From: Owenia fusiformis | Lineage: Eukaryota; Annelida; Polychaeta; Sabellida; Oweniidae | Direction of reading: 5' to 3' | Assembly (NCBI GenBank): GCA_903813345.2 | Contig: CAIIXF020000001.1 | Location: 31,438,644-31,502,643 of the forward strand | DNA length: 64,000 bases | Part shown: one piece after another, positions 24,201-29,925 of the stretch | Position numbering within the stretch: position 1 is the first letter of the stretch | How the letters are laid out: every line of letters begins with the position of its first letter | The notes under the pieces: model-generated | Told to the model about the DNA's origin: nothing | The model's database searches: none | The model's input: the letters and a program-made list of their open reading frames with translations, nothing else | Program-made: the position numbers and the translations under genes

Positions 24201-26624
24201 TATTTTTGGATCACCAAATGACATAAAATTAACACACTAGACGTTGTTTTAGACGCTCTTTTGATCTAGGGAGGTGGAGACATTGAATAACTGGTCAATC
24301 GACATGAAAATCTGCACTTTCTTTATCGGCAAAAAATCCTCAATTCAACTCCTTTGCTCTCCTAAAAATATCGATAGAGTTTAAATAACTTGTTTCCAAG
24401 TCAAATATAGCTCTATTCCAAATCGATTGACAATGGTCGTTATGATCAAACATGCTGGCATTCAATTATATTCAGTGGATTTGGGATGCATCTACTTCCG
24501 GGTTTATCCATAGCTGATAAAATCCAATTCACTTCCGGAAATGCGCGGTGGACGTAAACTCGTCACAGCATTTCTACTGTACGAAATGGGTCGAATCATG
24601 GTTCTGCATGAATGAATGAAGAATACACTAAGACTATTGGTGCATTAAAAGGTTACATATTTGAAAACGTTATTTAATTTCGAGTTTTGAAATTGTTAAA
24701 AAAGATATATAGAAACTCAGTTGGTGCTGTCATATCGAATTTATGATATCAAAATGACCGTTATAATAACCATAAGAAACCTCAAATCAAAAATAAAAAT
24801 CTGCCAAAGTATCTGTATATTTGATTCAATGCTGGAATCTTAATGGATATCATTCCATTTTTTTAACCTTCATGTTTTTGTTTTTTTTAATTCCTTAATA
24901 TTGTAATTAGCATTTCCTCCTTTACCTGCAATGCTAGAGCAAGTTAGTGGATATTTTAAAACTGCATTGCGGGTACTGGGTAGTCGAAATCCGTGGATTC
25001 AGTCATACACATGTTATGTGTCATTAGTTCACGTTTACATACGTGAACATTGCACACATATAACAGCAAATCGAGAAAGTGATTTCAGAATTTCTGCTGA
25101 ACATATTGTCTTAAAATCTGCATACACATTCAATATTTATAGTATGACAATATAGGAAAGTTTCACCTGCTACATTCATGTTATAGAGAAAAGATTTGAA
25201 CAAGATTTCGTAAACAAAAACAGATATGTCTTACGTCGATTCCAGTATGTAACATTTGGATTGAAAACAGTCACAAATAAATCCAATCGTAACGTTCACA
25301 AATCAACATGATACATTATAATTAAATTGCTTTTTGAAAATATATACTTTATACCATAACCCTACAAAGAAGGGGTTGGATTTTTTATCTTACTTCACAC
25401 AAACATTTTTTGAAACATAAAATAATAATTATATTACTTGATTATTTTTTCCCCCATTATGAAGTAAACCTACGACAAATTATACATACCTTCTCAAAGT
25501 TGATTTGCCAATGTAATATCACGGGATGTGTGTTTATATCGTAGCTACAAGTTGGTAAATCAATTGACACGGATGTGTTAATAAAGATTATTCAAACAAA
25601 GGCAACAATTCTTCAATTGAAAAGTACAGAGGCGTGAACTTATGATAACCTCACATGTGCAATATTTTGCATTTAAGTGGGACATTAGGGAGTAGTATCC
25701 ATAAGGTAAACGCATATAATCAAGTAAGTATTATAATTCTATGCTGTCACATTTATTGCAGTATCTTCCTGTTCGACGCAAGTGCCATTACAGTAAGGTT
25801 ATTTTGTAATACAATCAATACAATTTATTCATAACTACTAAATGAATGTCCAACTTACAGGTTGTTGGTCAAACTGGGCTACTTGGAGCGAGAGTTGCCC
25901 TTCATGCCCGAAGTCTTGTAATAGAGGATCTGTTAAGTGTACACGGACTAGGACCAGACAAGGACCATACTGCACACCAAATCCCCAATTACAGACCGAA
26001 GTGTCGACCAAATTATGTACCGATATACCTTCATGTAAGCAATGTTGTCTTGAAGTTATTAACATGTTCAAAGGGTATAAAGGCGCATACGTCCTGGCTC
26101 AACAATAAAAACAAAATTATTTAAATAATATATATAAATAAAATATTCACCTAAAGGCAGATGTACTGTCAGCGTACGTCCATTCCCGTGGCAACCTTGC
26201 GCCTTTTTATCACACTTTGAAAATATTTACATTATGTTTACTGCTAACAATTCCCAGGGAGTGATAATAATTTTCAGAACTATTTTGTAACATTTGCAGA
26301 CCTTTTGAACTCTTGTTGAAATCGAGTATTAACAAGCAGCCTCTCTTTGTCATAGTTATTTTACTTTTTATGTCAGGTTGCAATTCGAAGAGTTGGACAT
26401 CATGGAGTTGCTCACCTTGTGGCATATTTTCATTTCGGGCATCTGAAGATAGAATCACAGAATATGACCGACAGCCGTCCATAAGTAGAAATTGTAGAAG
26501 TAAAAAAGAATGTATCCGTCGTTTTACGTGTTCTTGTCAATCCTTGGCTTGTACGAGTGACACACAAACTAGAACAGAGGTGTGTTATTACGTAACACCC
26601 ATAGGCCGGTGCATCCGTGAATAG
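109..26624 (+). CDS. Gene 1: TSP1-array protein, 3' part (exons 109-279, 512-679, 905-1075, 19507-19674, 19989-20159, 20495-20662, 20865-21035, 22916-23080, 25861-26034, 26377-26624)
   Basis: Seen: nine exons preceded by AG and followed by GT, each with an open frame giving one Cys-rich TSP1-like repeat with the pattern CxWSxWxxWSxxCxxC...GGSVxCTRTRTRQGPxC...C, then a last exon with an in-frame TAG. All internal exons are phase 1-1, so any number can be added or lost without breaking the frame. Family knowledge: TSP1 modules are extracellular, often C-mannosylated at WxxW and fucosylated, and bind matrix or receptors. Inference: a secreted or surface protein made largely of TSP1 repeats. The 5' end, including any signal peptide, lies before the window. 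The exact function is not recognisable. Repeat number may vary between individuals, since exons 1 and 3 are almost identical. Confidence 0.85.
512..679 (+). CDS. Gene 1 exon 2, TSP1 repeat type B
   Basis: 56 codons, acceptor CTTGCAG, donor GTATGT at 680. Type B features: CPDCGGGSVIC in place of CPKSC...GGSVTC, and an ending KTCLSPPC with the last Cys split by the intron. Closest relatives in the window are the exons at 19507 and 20495. Confidence 0.88.
905..1075 (+). CDS. Gene 1 exon 3, TSP1 repeat type A
   Basis: 57 codons, acceptor TTTGCAG, donor GTAAGG at 1076. Nearly identical to exon 1, and the flanking intron sequence from about 797 also matches that from 1, so the two are products of a recent ~796-bp tandem duplication. 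Its downstream intron is the one broken by the large insertion at 1201. Confidence 0.88.
1201..9180. other. Non-coding stretch inside the insertion; poly-C repeats, no gene seen
   Basis: No convincing coding exon on either strand. 1201-1400 is CpG-rich. 2690-2790 and 6540-6630 are related repeats (poly-C tract, then TTTCAAATCATGCA-like sequence). 3425-3720 carries repeated GATATCATCC and CGAGGGATAT motifs. 4715-4790 has a G11 run and a C11 run facing each other about 50 bp apart. 6205-6220 has another poly-C tract. 8090-8215 has two copies of AGGTTAAACCACCAGC. Confidence 0.6.
8597..8638 (+). repeat. Perfect 21-bp direct duplication
   Basis: Two adjacent copies of a 21-bp unit beginning ATGGGCTCACCTTTCG. 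They are identical in the sequence shown. Confidence 0.9.
9180..11050 (+). repeat. Degenerate tandem repeat block, composite units of ~200-320 bp
   Basis: The phrases GGCGAACTGGTTCCCCTGTA, TGAATGTCATGAATTACTAC, TTGAGTTATTTCAT and GTACTTGTCAATACAG recur in the same order. The anchor CTGGTTCCCCTGTAAG and variants lie near 9341, 9645, 9940, 10145, 10410, 10613 and 10932, so spacing varies from about 200 to 320 bp. Long units carry an extra inner half (ATCAATGTATCAAGCGTCCG). Short ORFs here, such as 10131-10334, are satellite artefacts. Confidence 0.85.
11050..11937. other. Spacer between two blocks of the same satellite; no gene seen
   Basis: AT-rich unique-looking sequence. 11765-11930 contains a G13 run followed by TTGGCCAAAATCAC and ends in CCCTTGGCTACGGACCTG, resembling the poly-C/poly-G dispersed repeats at 2690 and 6540. 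No coding exon is supported. Confidence 0.5.
11938..12410 (+). repeat. Second block of the 9.2-11.0 kb satellite, two units
   Basis: Two copies of GCATGGCGAACTGGTTCCCCT (near 12058 and 12270) with AATTACTACAAATCTCAATAC, spaced about 213 bp. They carry an added segment, TTGTAGGCTACTTTACAGAA, that the first block lacks. Confidence 0.8.
12635..12868 (+). pseudogene. Tc1-like transposase, N-terminal HTH fragment
   Basis: The frame reads IPTPVRQRILNIYGRGYNQ...SRQAINFFLRWYQETG and then stops. Family knowledge: Tc1/mariner transposases begin with paired-like HTH modules ending in a ...LRRYRETG-like segment. Only the first HTH is present. The GT-rich minisatellite replaces the rest from about 12890. 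Chance resemblance is possible because only about 55 residues are informative. Confidence 0.45.
12895..13925 (+). repeat. GT-rich minisatellite, ~280-bp unit, ~3.7 copies
   Basis: The phrase TGTGCTGGTCGAGTAGCGGG recurs near 12907, 13187, 13466 and 13746. Each is followed by CAGTAGGATGAGG and TTTCCAGAGAG-like text. The + strand is strongly G/T and the - strand C/A. Apparent ORFs on the - strand here (Thr/Gln/Asn-rich) follow from the skew. Confidence 0.88.
13912..14952 (+). repeat. Left copy of a ~210-bp direct repeat, interrupted by a MITE
   Basis: 13912-14126 plus 14928-14952 match 16510-16732. Shared text includes CCCTAGGATCAACCAA, GGTTTGGGGAAGCT, GCTACTAGACCTTGT, CCGAGACCTCTCAC and AAGTCACCACTCCCGAAAAC. 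The interruption is the element at 14127-14927. Confidence 0.85.
14127..14927. mobile_element. 801-bp inverted-repeat element (MITE) with 3-bp duplication ATT
   Basis: Inverted ends AGAGAATTTTCGTTATAAGT...ACTTATAACGAAAATTCTCT, with pairing continuing through TATACGTATAAG for about 55 bp. It is flanked by ATT at 14124-14126 and 14928-14930. The copy of the surrounding repeat at 16706-16708 carries a single ATT and no insert, so it is an empty site. No transposase is seen inside. A 3-bp duplication fits PIF/Harbinger-like elements among others. Confidence 0.8.
15355..16495 (+). repeat. AC-rich minisatellite, ~420-bp unit, two copies plus a partial
   Basis: CAGGATAATCAAAACATAATG recurs near 15530 and 15950, followed in both by GACAGCCTCCAAA, CAACAAGAGATGCTACTA and GACATGACACTACACACCCAAACC. 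A weaker third copy begins near 16213. The strand skew is opposite to the 12.9-13.9 kb array. Val/Phe/Cys-rich ORFs on the - strand (15683-15907, 15955-16194) are compositional. Confidence 0.8.
16510..16732 (+). repeat. Right copy of the ~210-bp direct repeat (empty site)
   Basis: Matches 13912-14952 without the MITE; the uninterrupted join lies at 16706-16708. Together the two copies bracket 14.95-16.51 kb, including the AC-rich array. Confidence 0.85.
16733..17451. other. Right end of the 16-kb insertion; no gene seen
   Basis: AT-rich to about 17240, then CpG-rich to ACGTACTG at 17451. The inverted right end aligns loosely with the left end (CGCC[GT]TACAC...TGCC.TG.CG after a gap), which would fit diverged terminal inverted repeats. 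Confidence 0.4.
17454..17639 (+). repeat. Mariner left terminal inverted repeat
   Basis: Runs from CCAGGTCG to GGTAGGCGGGGCA. It pairs with 19207-19392. Confidence 0.9.
17759..18139 (-). CDS. Mariner transposase exon 2: catalytic domain, second and third Asp
   Basis: 126 codons plus TAG (17759-17761), beginning VLKRHLKRAF. Second catalytic Asp in HQDNAPCH. The third is the Asp in APCDF, following YSPDEAP, with exactly 34 residues between them: the DD34D spacing that defines mariner. With exon 1 the protein is about 367 residues, slightly above the usual ~345, with no stops or frameshifts seen. It may be active or only recently silenced. Confidence 0.85.
   Translation of the reverse strand, partial: VLKRHLKRAFSKKRPLLELATRIFHQDNAPCHRAEVVLNTIGELGMEVLPQAPYSPDEAPCDFGVFGPMKDELRGFRFASKEDLQNAVQNALRARFPDGFHKIFQDWVERHRKCVASNGHYFEHLK
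18140..18283 (-). other. Putative 144-bp spliceosomal intron in the mariner transposase
   Basis: On the - strand it begins GTAAGC and ends TACTGACTATTTCAG, giving donor, branch-point-like TACTGAC and acceptor. It is AT-rich compared with the flanking coding DNA. Removing it joins exon 1 to exon 2 in phase 0 at exactly the place expected from mariner protein alignment. Splicing itself is inferred. Confidence 0.75.
18284..19006 (-). CDS. Mariner transposase exon 1: HTH DNA-binding region and first catalytic Asp
   Basis: 241 codons from ATG 19004-19006. N-terminal HTH region (residues ~20-120, with YQWYQRFGSEG and GRPVKV), the WVPKELT motif characteristic of mariner at about 151, and the first catalytic Asp in ITCDE at about 192. 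It ends DYYAM, where homology to mariner continues only after a gap. At that point the - strand has a consensus donor, GTAAGC, beginning at 18283. Read through without splicing, the frame adds seven residues and stops. Cut-and-paste transposase, nuclear. Confidence 0.85.
19207..19392 (-). repeat. Mariner right terminal inverted repeat
   Basis: Runs from TGCCCCGCCTACC to CGACCTGG; inverted copy of the left end. The transposase promoter should lie just inside it, since the ATG is at 19004-19006. Confidence 0.9.
19507..19674 (+). CDS. Gene 1 exon 4, TSP1 repeat type B
   Basis: 56 codons, acceptor CTTGCAG, donor GTAAGC at 19675. The upstream intron from 19395 copies 396-511, confirming it as the B partner of exon 3 before the insertion. 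Reads CPICGRGSVIC, with lysine in GQKCAPN. Confidence 0.88.
19892..19920 (+). pseudogene. Remnant of a TSP1 exon start (type A)
   Basis: TTCGCAG acceptor followed by GCTGTGTAAGGTCAAAC..., which reads C-V-R-S-N-L-A-N then TGA. It matches the first ~28 bp of the next real exon and then breaks off into intron sequence. Truncated and stop-containing, so not used. Confidence 0.65.
19989..20159 (+). CDS. Gene 1 exon 5, TSP1 repeat type A
   Basis: 57 codons, acceptor TCTGCAG, donor GTAAGA at 20160. It starts GC rather than GT, so the split Cys codon is TGC. Contains WSNWATWS, CPPSCGGESVTC and RTRTRQGPYC. Confidence 0.88.
20495..20662 (+). CDS. Gene 1 exon 6, TSP1 repeat type B
   Basis: 56 codons, acceptor TTTGCAG, donor GTATGT at 20663. 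Ends KTCLSPPC like exons 2 and 4. The first motif is WLTWTSWS and the inner Cys pair CPDCSSC. Confidence 0.87.
20865..21035 (+). CDS. Gene 1 exon 7, TSP1 repeat type A
   Basis: 57 codons, acceptor TTCCAG, donor GTGAGC at 21036. Contains WSPWASWS, CPKSCSGGSVSC and RTRQGPYC. Confidence 0.87.
21037..22915. other. Gene 1 intron 7: inverted repeat and a possible transposase scrap
   Basis: 21704-21762 and 21896-21954 form an imperfect inverted repeat (GGGCGTTCAAGTTGAGTGAG against the complement of CACCCGACTTGAACGTCC). On the + strand about 21925-22060 reads HSPDLNVLDLYP, then after a stop EGNIEAQVLNGKDQKTVKKY, similar to the last-Asp region of Tc1-type transposases but decayed. No TSP1 exon is seen in this interval. 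Confidence 0.4.
22916..23080 (+). CDS. Gene 1 exon 8, TSP1 repeat, A/B hybrid
   Basis: 55 codons, acceptor ATTGCAG, donor GTAATC at 23081. The front half is B-like (CPLCGGGSVTC) and the tail A-like (SQSQYETSTKMCSKMC), suggesting recombination between types or an older ancestor of both. Confidence 0.85.
23081..25860. other. Gene 1 intron 8: foldback at 23518-23690, otherwise nothing recognised
   Basis: CAATATTATAATTATACAAA near 23518 is an inverted copy of TTTGTACAACTATAATATTG ending near 23688, with GGTTGATTT/AAATCAACC further in. It is a short hairpin or MITE of about 170 bp. The remainder is AT-rich with no exon that fits the array. Confidence 0.6.
25861..26034 (+). CDS. Gene 1 exon 9, TSP1 repeat, hybrid type
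   Basis: 58 codons, the longest repeat; acceptor CTTACAG, donor GTAAGC at 26035. A-like front (CPKSCNRGSVKC) with a B-like tail (NPQLQTEVSTKLC...IPSC). Confidence 0.87.
26377..26624 (+). CDS. Gene 1 terminal exon, divergent Cys-rich C-terminus
   Basis: Acceptor ATGTCAG before 26377. Phase 1 entry gives Cys, then NSKSWTSWSCSPCG, an 81-residue tail with 11 more Cys, and TAG at 26622-26624. The start keeps the WxxWSC...C core of TSP1, but the middle is longer and basic and lacks GGSVTC and RTRQGPYC. It may be a degenerate TSP1 capped by a separate Cys-knot-like module. No membrane anchor follows, so the product should be secreted. Confidence 0.75.
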
Positions 26625-26657
26625 ACATTACAGCTTGCAATGTACAGAGTATGAAAT

Positions 26658-26663
26658 AATAAA
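26658..26663 (+). terminator. Polyadenylation signal AATAAA of gene 1
   Basis: AATAAA begins 34 bp after the stop codon, and no further exon of the array is seen downstream. Confidence 0.6.
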
Positions 26664-26699
26664 CATATATATTCTGCATATAATATGGGTTATGTCTTC

Positions 26700-27207
26700 A
26701 TTACATTTTGTAGTTGTTTTTTTGCAAGATAAATGAAGTTTTTTTTCAAACATAGCTTGTGAAGATGTGTCCGATTCCAACCAATCAAAACATTGTATTT
26801 CATACAACTGCATTACAATATACTAACACAATGCATCCAAAGTCATTTTTAGATTACCTCAGTTTCATAATTTCAAGTTAGCTGTTCTATCCATTCCCTC
26901 GTTTATTGTATTTTTATTAGAAACCAGACTATTACGCATCAAAATAAAGAAGATGCAATTATTCTGCATGGACATTTTTCTCACATATTATGTACTAACC
27001 GCATCCTGTTTATCGGATGTCGCAAATTGACACCACCCATTAATTCTGCTCCCTCTATATTTGTGGCAACGAGATTGGATATGCTCTAGTCAGATAAAGG
27101 AATGGCATTAAGTTGCATCAATTATGTAAATCCCTTATACAAAACTAGATCTATAATTAATTACCATACAAAATAGAGAATGTTGAAGAAGTACAGTAAA
27201 AACTAAG
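26700..27207. other. Intergenic DNA; left flank of the solo LTR
   Basis: AT-rich, no gene seen. The last ~40 bp (GTTGAAG...TACAGTAAAAACTAAGGTAC) match the left flank of the full retrotransposon at 46381-46417. Confidence 0.5.
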
Positions 27208-27211
27208 GTAC

Positions 27212-28400
27212 TGGAACCGGACGAAACGGGGAGGGGAATGTGGCTTTTAAACAGAACCTAATATAGCAAATATAACATGCAACACGACAAGCAATATAAA
27301 ATATAACATTACGTACAAGGTTTATTTAATTTAATATAAAACAGAACATAGAACACAAATAAAACACGAACGTGTAATTGCACTGATTATTATATTTGAA
27401 CTAGTTATAGTATTATGGAAATGTAAAAATGTCTATTTAAAATGTCTATACAACTAGAACTACAGAAGTGTCTAATATAATAAAAGCTATGCGAGACGAT
27501 ATAAGGCACTTGGTTGTGGGAAATCATCCTTCAAGTGGGCGTGGAAAGTTCTGCTCGAGATGGCGGGGAACTTGGCTGACTGGGTGTTGAAATCCCACGG
27601 TGATAGTTTTTTCGATCAGCGAATTCCAGCTGCTACGGCACCCCAACGGACTGCTGTAGATTCACAGCTTACGAATCCTTTATCTCGGGTTGCTCATTGC
27701 TGTCTATCGTCGTTGATGAAGTCTTTATTCCGATGTCACATCTAGCCCTAGTTCAACAAGTTAAACCTAGTCTGGGCCTTATTTCTTATCTGACATAGCT
27801 TGTGGCCCGCCCTAGGTTTAACGTCCGTGCCTATTCGGCCCTTGGTGCAAAATATTTAATAGTGGCCTATGGCAGCGCATAGAATTCCATGCGCGTTTAA
27901 TTTATAACTGATAGTGAGAATTTGCAACAAATAAAACTATGGCATGGAAGTTAAACCCAATCACGGCAACAATAACATTCAGATTAATAAATAAAAGCCG
28001 TGGTATTGGGTTTAACTTGTTGAACTAATCTAGCCCATGAGCAGAAATCCTTTCACCTAGAAAATGTGCATAGCCCTACCTTGTAGTCGTGCCTCCAGAT
28101 ATCGTCTGACGCCCTACAACGCTGACGATCTAAAATTCGATTCAATCGTGAGTTGATACAAAATCAACCAATCAGATTATAGATAAATATTTCCAACTCG
28201 CGTTCGAATTGCGTTTTCCGTCGTGGTTTGCTTCGTCTTAGTTACAAAACCGGTTTATTTCCGATTAGTCTACCACACAGGATTGATATTTAAAGTGTTG
28301 CTCCGTTTTTGTGTTTCAGTGAAATAGACTTTAAAAATATTATACTACCGCAACTGCGAAAGCTTTATGTATTAATAATTTCGTTAAGCAGACCATTACA
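27212..28400 (-). mobile_element. Solo LTR of the Ty3/gypsy family at 46-61 kb, split by a MITE
   Basis: Starts TGGAACCGGACGAAACGGGG and ends CCATTACA, flanked by GTAC on both sides (27208-27211, 28401-28404). Without the 279-bp insert it matches the LTRs at 46418 and 59825 along their length. No internal retroelement sequence adjoins it. Orientation is assigned from the full element. Confidence 0.88.
27749..28027. mobile_element. 279-bp MITE with 9-bp target duplication
   Basis: Inverted ends TAGTTCAACAAGTTAAACC...GGTTTAACTTGTTGAACTA, flanked by ATCTAGCCC at 27740-27748 and 28028-28036. It is absent from the two other LTR copies. A 9-bp duplication fits Mutator-like elements, but the class is not certain. 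Confidence 0.82.
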
Positions 28401-29873
28401 GTACCATATTAAATATCTTTCAAAACTCTCTCGAGAGGTGTATTAAAAACAGAAAAGTAGGTCGAATTAGGTCATAAGTAGGTCAAAGTAACATAGGGAG
28501 GATATTTTTGGTGTATTTCGCCTTTTCTTAATATGTATAACATTGTATTAGTATATTTAAATGTATCTCAGGGTGTACCAGATGTCATGAGAATTTTTAA
28601 GGGAAATATAAGGCATTGGTAGTTCTTTGTCAAATTTGGAGCACTTATTAAGCAAACATTAAAGAATAACTGACATCAATTGCAGCCTCATAGCTGTTTT
28701 TTTATTGTCAAATAAAACATGTCTCCAACAATTCCGGGGTCTATGGAGTCGTGTTAATCATTTGACCATAATCGAAAATAGTTTGGCTGAAAACTTGCAT
28801 CGAACGCTCTCTAATGTTTATTAAGAGACGTTTAATCAGGACTACTAAATACTCTGCCCTGGCAGGAGCTTCATAAGAAATCCCAGCAGCCCTCTCTCAG
28901 TTCATTTCTAGTAAGTAAGGCAGGAATGGTCCATCTGAGTATCAAATTGACATCAATGAGCTTCGCATATGTACGATGGACAGTCATGCCGTCATTATCA
29001 AGCTCAACCCTTTCGCATGATGACGTGAATTCAGTAGGGAAATGATGGCCTGGTGACTGATAAGTAAGAGCGTTTTTAGGGTAAATATGTAAATTACCCA
29101 CCGTGCTTAGACTTAAAAGTATATCATTGAAAATGTTGATAAGGATTATCACATTTGAACCACTTGTCAACATTTGGTGTAAAATATTAAATAGAACTGG
29201 AGATCATTTCATTGATGTATAAGAATAAAAATAATGGTGCCAAAAGGAGCATTTGGTCTTGGGAGGCAAAACATAATAGCAGTAATCACATTCAAAGCAG
29301 ATTTGCAATTTAGTAAAATACTGATGCCTTACCTTACGGATGTAAGACCTCTGTTCAATAAGATTTTTTCAAGATGGCCACTGAATTCGGAATAGATTTA
29401 GAAGATTTTTGTTAATTGCTGTTTTCAAATTGGCTGCCGATTTTTCAAACGCAAAATTCAAAATGGCAACCACCTTTTAAACGCCTTGCTAACATTTGTG
29501 AGATATTTGCACCTTCGCAAGTTTCTAAAAGCAAGCCGTGCATACGAATTGAGTTGCTGACATGTTGAGAATGTATTTTGATTAAAAGTTGATTAAAGTG
29601 CGAATTGAAAATTGATGGCGTGAAATTCCATTTCTTTTTCATCATGATTAAATTGTTTTGAACTTATCGTTATTTGAAAAAGACATATTGTTTAACAAAT
29701 ATAAAAGATTACATACACAGCATAAACGATTAATTGTCTAACATATAAATGTATCTGCCTCCGATCATAATATCAATTTTAATTCATCTATGTGTGACAG
29801 TTATATATTATTAAGTAAATGTGCGATGAACTGATAAAATTATTAAATTAAACGCATACGGGACATCGCTACA
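28401..29873. other. Intergenic DNA upstream of gene 2; dispersed repeat at 28401-28520
   Basis: 28401-28520 (GTACCATATT...AAGTAGGTC...ATAGGGAGGATA) is homologous to the right flank of the full retrotransposon at 60733-60850. The rest has no recognisable exon. TATATATTATTAAG near 29802 is a possible TATA region about 70 bp before the gene 2 ATG, but this is weak in AT-rich DNA. Confidence 0.45.
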
Positions 29874-29925
29874 ATGCTGAAGTGCAAGACTATCTTCGGA
29901 ATAGTCCTTTTTATAACCGTGTTGG
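29874..29925 (+). CDS. Gene 2 exon 1: start codon and signal peptide
   Basis: ATG followed by [17 protein letters not shown], a short basic start and a hydrophobic core. The donor GTAAGT at 29926 leaves one G, completed as Gly by exon 2. No better upstream ATG in frame is needed. Confidence 0.82.

Noticed and set aside
25838-26071. - strand ORF opposite exon 9
   Set aside because: Shadow of the TSP1 exon; similar antisense and alternate-frame ORFs accompany every repeat.
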